The notes: generated from the sequence alone by a model not told the origin. Shown: positions 26,255 through 34,932, numbered from the stretch's first letter. The stretch: DNA of 64,000 nucleotides from Imtechella halotolerans (GCF_028743515.2 NZ_CP117969.2:1547001-1611000), one strand, 5' to 3'. A program made the numbers and translations.

Positions 26255-27052
26255 ATGAGCAAGAGCGTGTACTACTATAAACCTTTACCTAAGGATGATC
26301 AAGGCATAGAAGAAGCCCTGCATCGTAGAGTTGAAGAAAAGCCGGAAGAAGGCTTTTGGATGGCTTATCACAGGCTAAGAAGAGAAGGACACCCATGGAA
26401 CCACAAACGCGTATACCGTGTATATAAATATTTAGGTTTATCTATGAGGCGCAAAGTAAAAAAACGCCTACCAGCACGAGTTAAAGAACCTTTAGAAGTT
26501 CCAGTAAAGTCCAACCATACTTGGAGTATGGATTTTGTACACGATACCCTGGAGAACAAAAGAAAATTTAGGGCATTTACCATAGTTGATGATTTTAACC
26601 GAGAAGCCTTGCATATAGAGGTAGATTATTCCCTGACCAGCAAGAGGGTGGTTTATGTATTAAATCACTTGATTAACCGCCGAGGCAAACCAGATTATAT
26701 TCGCATGGATAACGGATCTGAGTTTATAGCTAAGATAGCTGCCGAGTGGGCAGATTTACACGAGATCGAGTTTAAGTATATACAACCCGGCAAACCCACT
26801 CAGAACGCCTATATTGAACGATTTAATGGCACCTATAGAAGAGGAGTGCTCAATCGCTATATTTTTGATAACTTGGACCAGGTAAGAGAACAAACTCAGG
26901 TTGGGATGGATGATTACAATCATCACCGGCCACATGACGCTCTGGGCAACCTGCCACCAATTGAATACGCAAACAAAAATCTCAACAAGGCTAGCCTTGT
27001 TGAGATTGATCAAATAAATGATAATATTGTACTAAAGAACAGTTCTAATTAA
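26255..27052 (+). CDS. IS3-family transposase OrfB (DDE integrase domain)
   Basis: Catalytic part of the transposase, here given from its first ATG (265 residues). The frame is open back to the slippery site at 26174, adding about 27 residues ([20 protein letters not shown]) that belong to the same domain. HTH_21-like region ([26 protein letters not shown]), then the rve core with the DDE triad: D in WSMDFVHD, D in RMDNGSEF and E in [12 protein letters not shown]. Full length and undamaged. It is probably made mainly as an OrfAB fusion. Confidence 0.92.
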   Translation: MSKSVYYYKPLPKDDQGIEEALHRRVEEKPEEGFWMAYHRLRREGHPWNHKRVYRVYKYLGLSMRRKVKKRLPARVKEPLEVPVKSNHTWSMDFVHDTLENKRKFRAFTIVDDFNREALHIEVDYSLTSKRVVYVLNHLINRRGKPDYIRMDNGSEFIAKIAAEWADLHEIEFKYIQPGKPTQNAYIERFNGTYRRGVLNRYIFDNLDQVREQTQVGMDDYNHHRPHDALGNLPPIEYANKNLNKASLVEIDQINDNIVLKNSSN

Positions 27053-27156
27053 AGGAAGTCAAGAGGAAGCCCCCAAAAAATGGTCTATGCCAATTAGACA
27101 TTGGGGAGTAATCCTTGATCAGTTCTTAATCATATTTAAAAAAGGGCCAGCCTATA

Positions 27157-27207
27157 AAAAAGTCTAACCCCTGTTTCTAAAGTCTACACACTTTATGGGA
27201 TAGTGTC
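27157..27207 (+). repeat. Solo insertion-sequence end, copy 2
   Basis: Nearly identical over about 50 bp to 4095-4144 in the same orientation, ending CTTTATGGGATAGTGTC. It is immediately followed by the 3' end of the unknown gene at 27211. No associated transposase is present. Confidence 0.6.
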
Positions 27208-27210
27208 TTT

Positions 27211-28101
27211 TTAAATTGTAACTGATTCATCAACTATTTCCAAATCTTTATAAGTACAATTATTAATAATCCTTTCAACTAAATAATTAGAATTATTATT
27301 AAACTTACTTTGTATATTTTGTTTTAATCCTGATAAAAATTTATTATAATAAGATCTGTAGTAAATATTTTTATTTGCTAAATAGTTTAAAATGTAAAAA
27401 ATCATTTCTATTCTGCAAAGAGCAAGTTCTAAATTAGAATGTGAGAACTTATAAGGTTTTTCTAATTTAGAAATTATTGGATCCTTTTCAAATTCTTTTA
27501 TTCTTTTTTTGTATGTAGGAATATCACAAATTAATTCATCGTAATAATAGTTACTTATTGAGTAATTAATCAAATTTCTAAGCATGGTTTCACTTCCATC
27601 TTTAAATCCTCTTATACCAATATTCCAAGATCTATTAATTGATTTTATATTTTTATAAATACTAAAATTATTATAAAATTTATCAAATTGATTTTGATGA
27701 CTACCTGATGAAGCTGAAACCTTTTTAAATTGAAAATCGCCTTTAGTATAGTTTGATATTTTTATATTATAATACTGATTTAAATGAATATTAAAATTTA
27801 GAGATAATCTATTTAAGGCTTGAACAGCAAAAAAATTACTATAGTAAGTTGTTACAAAACCCCAACTTGATGACCCTGTAAGTAAAATGCTATCTGCTGC
27901 TAAAATATTAGTTATTGATTTTCTTAATAAGATTGTTATATCATTAAGTATATGATTACTAAGATTACTTATAACATATGTATCATCATCACTATCTTTT
28001 AGTATATTATTACTTAGATATTCTTTTAATGGTACTGAAGTTTCTCCTGTGCAATTTTTAAAAGAATATGCAATTTCATCTAGTGTTAAATGAGTTATCA
28101 T
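27211..28101 (-). CDS. Unknown protein coupled to a DGQHR-domain gene
   Basis: A 296-residue Asn/Tyr/Ile-rich protein that I do not recognise. It shows no signal peptide; the sequence is helix-rich, with a central region (SWNIGIRGFKDGSETMLRNLI) and a basic stretch (YKKRIKEFEK). Its ATG overlaps the stop of the DGQHR gene (TAATG), so the two are made together and probably act together. The 3' end stops only 4 bp from a solo IS end, so the original C-terminus may have been altered. Given the decayed DpnII-type gene upstream, it may be an accessory protein of a modification-linked defence system. Confidence 0.6.
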   Translation of the reverse strand: MITHLTLDEIAYSFKNCTGETSVPLKEYLSNNILKDSDDDTYVISNLSNHILNDITILLRKSITNILAADSILLTGSSSWGFVTTYYSNFFAVQALNRLSLNFNIHLNQYYNIKISNYTKGDFQFKKVSASSGSHQNQFDKFYNNFSIYKNIKSINRSWNIGIRGFKDGSETMLRNLINYSISNYYYDELICDIPTYKKRIKEFEKDPIISKLEKPYKFSHSNLELALCRIEMIFYILNYLANKNIYYRSYYNKFLSGLKQNIQSKFNNNSNYLVERIINNCTYKDLEIVDESVTI

Positions 28102-29126
28102 TATTCACCGATTTCAAAAGAAAAATCCTCATCGTCACGTAGCGCTGCCCTTAAACGTGACAATAAAACTACTTTTGCTGCATCTTGGGCTTTTATACCT
28201 CCACCTGACATTGTATCTGTGTCAAATTTTAATTCACTAATTTTAGAAATCACATCAATACAAGTTTCTGTAGTGAATTTTTTATGTTTTTGTATAACTA
28301 AAGTAAAAATATCATAACAACTTTTTATTACAGCACCAAATCCAACTGTTTTTAAAAGCAATGTTGTACTATCTTCCCATTGTTCTAAAAAAACTGCTTT
28401 TATGGCTTTTAAATAAATATTGAAAATTTTATATTGGTCCTCAAAACCTAAACTCATAAAACTACCTTTTTTAGGCTCTACAAGAGGTTTAAGTAAATTA
28501 ACAAACTCACTTAAAGAAATGCCTTTCCCTGCTTCACCTGTCATACGTACTTTATCATACATAGGGCTTTCCTCATCTTCATTTAAACGTTTAGCAATCT
28601 CAATTGCACGTCTCTCAGCTGTTACATCATGACCATCAAAATCAACTATTTCACCTTCAGTTATATTTAATAAATCTAAATACAATGAAACAGGAACGCC
28701 TTTTTGATTCTTATTTATTTTGATAAATAATTTTGCTTGTTCCACCTCATTTAATCTTACTGTCGCTACAACAGGCAAAAGAATATCATTATCTGCTAGA
28801 TTAGCACCACCAACTCTATGTTGACCATCTATAATAAAGCCAATTGACTCTTCATCTAACTTAAGATATAATTTATCATTCTCAAATTTATATTTATCAT
28901 TATCAATATTTACTAAAATTGAATTTGGTAAAAAACCAGAATCTTTATTTAAATAATTAGCAATTTGCTTTAAACGGCTAGAACTAAAAGATCTTTGATA
29001 TCCTTTTTCTTTATCCTCTACACGTCTTGAAACACTAAATTTATCATATATTCTTTTTGCACTCATTGAGAATAAATATAAAATTTGACCATTTTGGTTA
29101 ATCTCAATTGCATTAAATTCTTCCAT
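28101..29126 (-). CDS. DGQHR-domain protein (DndB-like)
   Basis: A 341-residue protein with the defining motif IIDGQHRVGGA (residues 98-108) and the upstream family pattern RIYDKFSVSRRVEDKEKGYQR and SRLKQIANYLNKDSGFLPNSILV. It continues with PVVATVRLNEVEQAKLFIKINKNQKGV. DGQHR proteins include DndB, the regulator of DNA phosphorothioation operons, and relatives near restriction or modification genes; no dnd genes are visible here. It starts 10 bp after the stop of a dead DpnII-type nuclease gene and overlaps the unknown gene downstream, so the three once formed an operon. Confidence 0.82.
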   Translation of the reverse strand: MEEFNAIEINQNGQILYLFSMSAKRIYDKFSVSRRVEDKEKGYQRSFSSSRLKQIANYLNKDSGFLPNSILVNIDNDKYKFENDKLYLKLDEESIGFIIDGQHRVGGANLADNDILLPVVATVRLNEVEQAKLFIKINKNQKGVPVSLYLDLLNITEGEIVDFDGHDVTAERRAIEIAKRLNEDEESPMYDKVRMTGEAGKGISLSEFVNLLKPLVEPKKGSFMSLGFEDQYKIFNIYLKAIKAVFLEQWEDSTTLLLKTVGFGAVIKSCYDIFTLVIQKHKKFTTETCIDVISKISELKFDTDTMSGGGIKAQDAAKVVLLSRLRAALRDDEDFSFEIGE

Positions 29127-29135
29127 AATTCTATT

Positions 29136-29709
29136 TATTTTAGTATTAATTTTAATAAACCACCTTTTAACCTTACTAAATTTAAAAGATAATCACCTTT
29201 ATCAAAAAACTCACGTAATGGTCTTAAAGTTGTATGTCATCCTGCACAATCAGTAGCCCAAAGAAACTGAATTTTTTGATTTTTCCAAAAACGATTCATT
29301 TCAACAAATTCTGTAGCAGTAGATTTTAACATAGACACTCCGCCACCATTAAAATCACATTTGATAAAAAATAATTTACCGTTTTTGTTAATAACAAAAT
29401 CTAATATACGTGACGATTTATCTACCGCAATATCTAAGCCCTAAACAACTTTTATTTTGGAAGCAGACGCTTGAGCTAAATATTATAAACTCAATTCTAC
29501 ACAAGTTTCTTTTACGAATTCTTTTGTAATTTTTCTCATTAAAGTAATACTTCCGTTTTTACGACCGTTACTGTCTAAACAAACTTCAATGCCAGTAGCA
29601 TAGTCTACTAAATTTTTAACTTTTTAATTTTGAATAACTTCTTTTAATCCTGATTGTACCATAAAGTCAACCATTACGCTAATTTCTTCCTCTTGACCTC
29701 CTCCCATAT
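29136..29709 (-). pseudogene. Decayed DpnII/MboI-type restriction endonuclease
   Basis: The minus strand reads as a homologue of the intact nuclease at 345-1262 in one continuous frame: NLVDYATGIEVCLDSNGRKNG, DKSSRILDFVINKNGKLFF, NGGGVSMLKSTATEFVEMN, TTLRPLREFFDKGDYLLNL, ending at 29136. At least four in-frame stops interrupt it; two replace tryptophans that the intact copy keeps (KNAWGID and GAGWLS). The catalytic FFEVNF has become FFIKCD, so it would be dead even if translated. The N-terminal third is missing: the frame begins near 29705, where an IS3 fragment abuts. No cognate methylase remains beside it. Confidence 0.88.
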
Positions 29710-29711
29710 TT

Positions 29712-30100
29712 AGGTACCGGTCATAACTAGAGAATCAAAGCTATTATCATTCATTTCGATATATTCGTTGGGGGACATTTCTTTCCACGAGTTGTGCGGT
29801 CTAAAGGCGTTATAGTCCTTTCTCCAAATATCGAACTTTTCCAGTGAATCTACCAAAGAAAAAAACCAATTCGTTCAGGTATTCATCTCTGAACGAACCG
29901 TTGAAGCTCTCGATAATCGGATTGTCGGTAGGTTTTCCAGGTCTTGAGAAGTCTAGCTCAATCCCGTGCTCGTATGCCCACTTGTCCAATATTTTATTGA
30001 TGAACTCGCTCCAGTTATCCACTTTGATGCGTTTTGGGAGTACTTGACCTCCAAAAGTAATGATTTCCATCACTTGTACGACATCACTTCCCGATACAGA
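29712..30100 (-). mobile_element. IS3-family transposase fragment
   Basis: The last part of an IS3 (IS150-like) OrfB with RIKVDNWSEF (Asp kept, the usual Gly is Trp) and GKPTDNPIIESFNGSFRDEY (catalytic Glu). A frameshift near 29865-29875 moves the end into another frame, which reads WFFSLVDSLEKFDIWRKDYN and then FRPHNSWKEMSPNEYIEM. The N-terminal half and the left end of the element are missing. It starts at the very end of mnmE and ends at the truncated DpnII-type pseudogene, so it marks a recombination junction on both sides. Confidence 0.85.
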
Positions 30101-30101
30101 A
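30084..30101 (-). other. mnmE 3' end resembling an integration (att) site
   Basis: The last six codons of mnmE (TTCTGTATCGGGAAGTGA on the minus strand) match closely the 3' mnmE/trmE sequence used as attachment site by SGI1-type genomic islands. The accessory DNA starts at exactly this point. No second copy is seen in the window, so the far end of any island would lie to the left of base 1. Confidence 0.4.
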
Positions 30102-31484
30102 GTTAGCAAATATATTACCTAGTAATTCATCATTAGTGACTTGTCCAGTGATTAGTCCGAACTGATATAGAGCTTCTCGGATATCAATGGCCATTAAATC
30201 TGCTGGCAGTCCGCTTTGAAGACCCCATTTAACCTTTTCAATCTCTTCTAATGCCTTTAATAAAGCATCATAATGTCTGCTATTGGTGACTATGGTTTCA
30301 TTATTACGTAAAGCTCCAGTATTGACAAAGGAAAGTAACTGTTCCTTTAAGGCATCTACTCCCTCCTTCTGTTTTGCAGATACAAATAGTAGTGTTTGTG
30401 CAGCCCTCAATTCATTTTTTATATTGTCAATTTGGTTCTCCGATAATTTATCCTTTTTATTTACCAGAACTACCAATGGCTTTTGAGGGTATTGATTTTT
30501 TATTTTCTCCAATTCCACACGCACCTTATCGGTACCACTCTCTGCTAATTGGCCTCCATCTATCAAATAAATAACCACTTGTGCCTGTCCAATTTTCTCA
30601 AAAGTCTTTTGAATACCAATACTCTCCACTACATCCTGTGTTTCACGGATGCCTGCTGTATCAATAAAACGAAATCCTATTCCATTAATCACAAGTTCAT
30701 CCTCAATGGTATCTCTAGTAGTTCCAGCTATATCAGATACAATCGCACGTTCTTCATTTAGCAAAGCATTAAGCAGGGTTGATTTCCCCACATTAGGCTC
30801 TCCAACAATAGCTACAGGAATACCGTTTTTTATCACATTACCTACAGCAAAAGAATCTATCAGACGCTTTAGCACAAATTCAATTCGATCAAGTAAAGCT
30901 CCAAACTGACCTCTATCAGCAAATTCAACATCTTCTTCAGCAAAATCCAATTCTAACTCAATAAGGGATGCAAAATTTAATAGTTCTTCTCTTAGCTTTT
31001 CTATTTCAGATGAAAACCCACCTCGCATTTGTTGCATGGCAATCTGGTGACTCGCTTCCGTATCTGATGCAATCAAATCAGCCACTGCCTCAGCCTGAGA
31101 CAAGTCCAATTTTCCATGAATAAAAGCACGAAGTGTAAATTCTCCAGCCTCTGCCATACGGGCTCCCTTTCGAAGCAGTAATTGAACCAACTGTTGCTGA
31201 ATATAAGGAGATCCATGGCAAGACAATTCAACAACATCCTCCCCAGTATAAGAATTCGGGTTTTTAAATAGTGATAACAGTACCTGGTCTAATACCTTTG
31301 CTCCATCTACAATATGCCCTAAATGAATCGTATGTGTTGGTTGTTTTCTAATATCCTTTCCTGACACCGATTGAAATACCTCAGCGGCAATAGAAACAGC
31401 TTCTGGTCCTGAAAGACGTATTACAGCAATAGCTCCTGCTCCTGAAGGAGTAGCCAAGGCAACAATGGTATCAGTAGAAATCAT
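30084..31484 (-). CDS. mnmE: tRNA modification GTPase MnmE
   Basis: A 466-residue GTPase that, with MnmG, makes the cmnm5 group on wobble uridine 34 of certain tRNAs, using formyl-THF. N-terminal folate-binding domain (about 1-120; DTIVALATPSGAGAIAVIRLSG, GEFTLRAF), helical domain, then an inserted G domain with P-loop GEPNVGKS (228-235), G3 DTAGIRET, NKKD and the C-terminal CIGK whose cysteine is needed for activity. The C-terminus is complete although foreign DNA begins at the stop codon. A -7-like element lies at 31502-31509 on the minus strand. It is the first core gene after the accessory region. Confidence 0.97.
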   Translation of the reverse strand: MISTDTIVALATPSGAGAIAVIRLSGPEAVSIAAEVFQSVSGKDIRKQPTHTIHLGHIVDGAKVLDQVLLSLFKNPNSYTGEDVVELSCHGSPYIQQQLVQLLLRKGARMAEAGEFTLRAFIHGKLDLSQAEAVADLIASDTEASHQIAMQQMRGGFSSEIEKLREELLNFASLIELELDFAEEDVEFADRGQFGALLDRIEFVLKRLIDSFAVGNVIKNGIPVAIVGEPNVGKSTLLNALLNEERAIVSDIAGTTRDTIEDELVINGIGFRFIDTAGIRETQDVVESIGIQKTFEKIGQAQVVIYLIDGGQLAESGTDKVRVELEKIKNQYPQKPLVVLVNKKDKLSENQIDNIKNELRAAQTLLFVSAKQKEGVDALKEQLLSFVNTGALRNNETIVTNSRHYDALLKALEEIEKVKWGLQSGLPADLMAIDIREALYQFGLITGQVTNDELLGNIFANFCIGK

Positions 31485-31501
31485 ATACTTATATTTTGCT
31501 G

Positions 31502-31509
31502 CAAAAATA
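31502..31509 (-). promoter_or_regulatory. -7 promoter element of mnmE
   Basis: TATTTTTG on the minus strand fits the Bacteroidota TAnnTTTG -7 element and lies about 18 bp before the mnmE start, so the 5' UTR would be very short. Confidence 0.45.
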
Positions 31510-31682
31510 CAAATTTAAGATGCAACCTTTCGTTGTATTCAAACATACCACCCTTCTCGAGTTGCTTTCTATCTAAATACGGGCTATGTTTGCCTTGATT
31601 AGTTATTATAGTAAGTAGTAATTCATAAAATTTTGTCTTATGCTTCACTTTTTGACAGCCCAAATTATCTTCCAGAGTTAAG

Positions 31683-31704
31683 AAGCACTCGCGAGTGTGC
31701 TTCC
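31683..31704. repeat. Palindromic hairpin in the mnmE upstream region
   Basis: GAAGCAC (31683-31689) and GTGCTTC (31698-31704) flank ACTCGCGAGT, itself a 10-bp palindrome (31688-31697). It is GC-rich compared with the surroundings. No T-run follows. Confidence 0.4.
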
Positions 31705-31830
31705 CCTTCCTGTATGGCTTTATGTACTAACTCTTCCCGCAGCATACCCGGGTATTAACTCGCAGCATAAAACCAATACTATATCAGGAGTTTTACAAAG
31801 GTATTTTTAATAACATTAATAGGATTAAAA

Positions 31831-31938
31831 ATGGCTAAAGGAAAAAACTTAAAACCTGCCAAGGTTGACGCTAAGGCGCGCAAACAAGAAAAAATTCAAA
31901 AGAAACTAGAAGAAAAGCAAAACAAGAAAAGACGTTAA
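31831..31938 (+). CDS. Small basic protein (35 aa)
   Basis: An ATG-started frame encoding MAKGKNLKPAKVDAKARK and then a highly charged helix of Lys, Glu and Gln ending KKRR. Such composition suggests a small nucleic-acid or ribosome-binding protein. It stands alone between mnmE (divergent) and the acetyltransferase, and a good terminator hairpin follows at 32019-32053, supporting transcription on this strand. Not in any family that I can name. Confidence 0.55.
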   Translation: MAKGKNLKPAKVDAKARKQEKIQKKLEEKQNKKRR

Positions 31939-32018
31939 CTAGGTTTTCAAATAATTTCTAATACAAGACAGAAGTAAGAACAGTATGTACTGTTTAAATA
32001 CCTCAGGTAGTAACCATA

Positions 32019-32053
32019 AAGCCACTTGTCAAACCTGAATAAGTGGCTTTTCT
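32019..32053 (+). terminator. Hairpin terminator after the 35-aa gene
   Basis: AAGCCACTT (32019-32027) and AAGTGGCTT (32041-32049) with a 13-nt loop, followed by a T-rich tail. Confidence 0.75.
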
Positions 32054-32150
32054 CTGCATTCTTTAAAATGAGCTGTTTTTGACAAGAAAAATACCTTACT
32101 TTTAGTAGTCTATCTTGTTTGCAAAACCTAACTCTATAACATGCACAACC

Positions 32151-32702
32151 ATGGAATACACCCTAGCCACAACTGAAATCGAATTACAACAAATACTTCA
32201 CATTCAACAAGAGAATTATCTTTCAAATGTTTCTTCGGATAAAAAAGTGTCTGATGGTTTTGTAACGGTTCAACATAGTCTAGAACTTCTTAGTAAAATG
32301 AATCAAAGTGCCCGACAGGTAATAGCTATTGATAAAGGGATGGTTGTTGGCTATGCTCTAGTGATGACTAAGGAATTTAGCTCACATATTCCAGTATTGG
32401 GTCCCATGTTTGAGACCTTTAAAAAGATTAGCTACCAAGGGAAAATTCTTGACAATTATTCTTTTTATGTAATGGGTCAAATTTGTATTAGTGAGACTTA
32501 TAGAGGACAAGGAATTTTTAGAGAACTCTATAACACCCACAAAAGATACTATTCAGATTCTTTTGATCTATGCGTAACCGAGGTTTCCACCAGTAACCAG
32601 CGCTCCATGAAAGCCCATGAAAGTATAGGCTTTAAAACCATTCATACATTTGAAGATGAAACAGACCAATGGAACATTATTGTTTGGGATTGGAATAAAT
32701 AA
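32151..32702 (+). CDS. GNAT-family N-acetyltransferase
   Basis: About 183 residues from the ATG at 32151. The frame could begin at a TTG (32115), but MEYTLATTEIELQQILHIQQENY is a normal GNAT N-terminus. The acetyl-CoA-binding motif appears as MGQICISETYRGQGIFRELYN (the R/QxxGxG/A loop is RGQGIF), then EVSTSNQRSMKAHESIGFKTIHTF. It is likely to acetylate a small molecule or a protein N-terminus; the substrate cannot be told. It is convergent with the MBL-fold gene, whose stop is 3 bp away, and no terminator separates them. Confidence 0.82.
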   Translation: MEYTLATTEIELQQILHIQQENYLSNVSSDKKVSDGFVTVQHSLELLSKMNQSARQVIAIDKGMVVGYALVMTKEFSSHIPVLGPMFETFKKISYQGKILDNYSFYVMGQICISETYRGQGIFRELYNTHKRYYSDSFDLCVTEVSTSNQRSMKAHESIGFKTIHTFEDETDQWNIIVWDWNK

Positions 32703-32704
32703 TC

Positions 32705-34081
32705 CTATTCCCCTATAATGATTTCTCGTATTTCATATAACTCCGGAATGTTTACATGCCACTGATACCTGGACTCTATTTCCTTTTTGAGTTCCGCAGC
32801 AGCTTCCGCTTCCCCATGAATTAAAAAAACTTGCTCAGGAATGTTCTTTAACTCAGAAACCCAGGCTAAAAGTTCTTCCTTATCCGCATGAGCTGAAAGA
32901 CTTTCCAAATGGGATACAGAGGCTTGTACAGGTATTTGTTTTCCATGTATTTTTAATTCTTCTTTACCTTCCAACAAATCACGCCCCCTTGTACCTTCTG
33001 CCATAAACCCGACAAGCAGTACATGAGTTGTAGATACATCCAATAGTTGTTGTAAATAAGTAAGAATTCGGCCTCCAGTTATCATTCCACTACCAGCTAT
33101 GACTAATTTAGGCCTTGGATCATCAATGGTTTCCCACGTTTCTGCATACGATTCTACAATGTTAAAATGATTACACATGGCAGCGCACTGCTGGGGTGAA
33201 AGTTTATGCCAATCTGTAAAGTCATTAAAAACTGATAAAATCTGACTCCCCATTGGGCTATCCATCACCATAGGAATTGGTGGTATCTTGCCACTTCTAT
33301 ATAACTCCCATAATAGATACATCAAGGATTGTGTACGCTCTACAGCAAAACTAGGAATCAATAAAACACCTTGTTGCTCAAGGGTATCATGAATCAGATC
33401 CATTAACAATTGAGGAACATCTTCCTCGGGATGATTTCTATCTCCATAGGTACTTTCCAAAAACAAATAATCAGCATTCAAAGGACGCTTAGGTGGATTA
33501 AGCAATACATCCTCTTGTCTACCTATATCACCAGAAAACACAAATATTTTACCAAAAATGGAAAGCTCAATAAAAGTAGCTCCAATAATATGCCCATTGT
33601 ATTGAAAACGATAGGAGATATGTTCACTCAGTTGGTGCCAGGTTGAAACCTCAGCTGCTTTAAAATGAGTCAAGGTATTTTCAACATCTTCTACGGTATA
33701 CAAAGGCTCTGCTGGATGATGCTTACTATATCCTTTAGCATTGGCATCTTCAGCATCTTCTTCCTGAATCTTGGCACTATCACGTAATATCACTTCAGCA
33801 ACTCTAAGTGTAGGTGAAGTTCCGATTATTGACCTTCTAAATCCTTGATTGTATAATCGAGGAAGATAGCCTACATGATCTAAGTGACCATGGGTAAGTA
33901 AAACTAGATCAATTTCAGAAGCCGGTATTGGAAGGTACTCCCAATTAAGAGCCCGAAGCTCCTTTAAACCTTGAAAAAGACCACAGTCTATAAGTATTGT
34001 TGCCTCAGAGGTTTCAAGTAAAAACTTTGAACCGGTAACAGTCCCGGATGCTCCCAAAAAATGAATACGAACTCTTTCCAT
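32705..34081 (-). CDS. MBL-fold beta-CASP nuclease-like protein (RNA specificity type)
   Basis: A 458-residue metallo-beta-lactamase-fold hydrolase of the CPSF/Ysh1-like group. HxHxDH motif THGHLDHVG (63-71), FSGDIG (motif 3), the beta-CASP segment (PSFAVERTQSLMYLL, GSGMITGGRI) and the final LIHGEAEAAAELKKEI (RMMBL). These features indicate an RNA exo/endonuclease. Its ATG overlaps the stop of the upstream Mrr-like gene by one base (TAATG), so the pair is coupled. Such enzymes are also found with DNA-repair ligases; nothing of that kind is adjacent here. Confidence 0.88.
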   Translation of the reverse strand: MERVRIHFLGASGTVTGSKFLLETSEATILIDCGLFQGLKELRALNWEYLPIPASEIDLVLLTHGHLDHVGYLPRLYNQGFRRSIIGTSPTLRVAEVILRDSAKIQEEDAEDANAKGYSKHHPAEPLYTVEDVENTLTHFKAAEVSTWHQLSEHISYRFQYNGHIIGATFIELSIFGKIFVFSGDIGRQEDVLLNPPKRPLNADYLFLESTYGDRNHPEEDVPQLLMDLIHDTLEQQGVLLIPSFAVERTQSLMYLLWELYRSGKIPPIPMVMDSPMGSQILSVFNDFTDWHKLSPQQCAAMCNHFNIVESYAETWETIDDPRPKLVIAGSGMITGGRILTYLQQLLDVSTTHVLLVGFMAEGTRGRDLLEGKEELKIHGKQIPVQASVSHLESLSAHADKEELLAWVSELKNIPEQVFLIHGEAEAAAELKKEIESRYQWHVNIPELYEIREIIIGE

Positions 34082-34932
34082 TACACCTGTGTTAAATTTG
34101 ACAAATACGCCAATTCATTTAAAATCCGATTCTTTCTTGGGGCCCTTATTCCTATCTTATCAAGCAGTGAGGTATGCTTTAATACATCCCTGCTTAATAC
34201 CATCTTTTCATCTAAAAGCATTTGTTTTTCAGCTTTAGTTAGCATCGTACTACAGGTTAGGGGATGCAATCCAAACTGCTCAATAATATCTTTTAAAGAA
34301 TTTCCTTTAGGAAAGTCCCAACTTAATAATCGTAGACCAACACAGGTACCGTACTGTTCGGCATCCTTTGTGAAACGGGTGTTTGTGACGACCCAACCTT
34401 CTGTGATATCACCTGGTTGATGATGAATGCCAGAGGCAGTGAGATCATCAAATCGAGCTTTTATATATAAGGGTATTTTCACATCACAGGTACGTGATTG
34501 ATCAGAATGAAATTTACATTCAACCATCGAAACATGCCCCTCTTTTAACGCTAATACATCTACCTCATGAGTCACACAATGGCCTTGAAGTTGGACTCCC
34601 ACTTGGGTATTATATCCCATATGACTCAGCACTTCACCGATAAAAATCTCAAATGGAAACCCTGTGGGTCCTAACTCGAACAAGGCTTTCTTTAATTTGT
34701 ATTTAGAGGCCATGTACCCTTGTTCTTTACGTAGTAATGCAAATGCACGTTTGTAAATTTGTTGAGTGGTAGTATCCTCTTCTAACATAGGAAGAATCCT
34801 GGCTACAATAGTTTGAGCTTGTGTTTTAGAAGCACCACTCCTCACTAATGAGCGCGTCAATTTATCTTCGGAAAAAGCAACTACTTCTCCCGTTGTTTTT
34901 CGTACAGTTCTAATACGGTTACTTGATTTCAA
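34081..34932 (-). CDS. ATP-cone / Mrr-type restriction endonuclease-like protein
   Basis: A 283-residue fusion. Residues about 5-90 form an ATP-cone domain (IRTVRKTTGEVVAFSEDKL, SLVRSGASKTQAQTIV), known as a nucleotide sensor in ribonucleotide reductases and NrdR. Residues about 91-200 are a Mrr-like nuclease domain with D125 (HEVDVLAL) and E138-x-K140 (SMVECKF). No ATG exists near the N-terminus, so a TTG start at 34932 is likely. It is upstream of and coupled to the MBL nuclease gene. A nuclease controlled by nucleotide level is a reasonable reading, but the role is unproven. Confidence 0.82.
   Translation of the reverse strand: MKSSNRIRTVRKTTGEVVAFSEDKLTRSLVRSGASKTQAQTIVARILPMLEEDTTTQQIYKRAFALLRKEQGYMASKYKLKKALFELGPTGFPFEIFIGEVLSHMGYNTQVGVQLQGHCVTHEVDVLALKEGHVSMVECKFHSDQSRTCDVKIPLYIKARFDDLTASGIHHQPGDITEGWVVTNTRFTKDAEQYGTCVGLRLLSWDFPKGNSLKDIIEQFGLHPLTCSTMLTKAEKQMLLDEKMVLSRDVLKHTSLLDKIGIRAPRKNRILNELAYLSNLTQV

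Larger units (their letters stand above)
25845..27060 (+). mobile_element. IS3-family insertion sequence
   Basis: An element of about 1.2 kb with orfA and orfB in the usual overlapping arrangement. Related terminal sequences are seen: AACAGAACTGTT near 25859-25870 and AACAGTTCT near 27041-27049, so the true ends lie close to these. I did not find a confident target-site duplication, so the boundaries are approximate. Both ORFs look intact, so it may be active. Confidence 0.8.

Noticed and set aside
28101-29126. Phosphorothioation (dnd) locus
   Set aside because: Only a DGQHR protein is present; dndA, dndC, dndD and dndE homologues are missing.
31481-31663. 60-residue ORF upstream of mnmE on the minus strand
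   Set aside because: It runs into the mnmE start in another frame and covers its promoter element; the sequence has no domain and the region is better read as mnmE upstream DNA.
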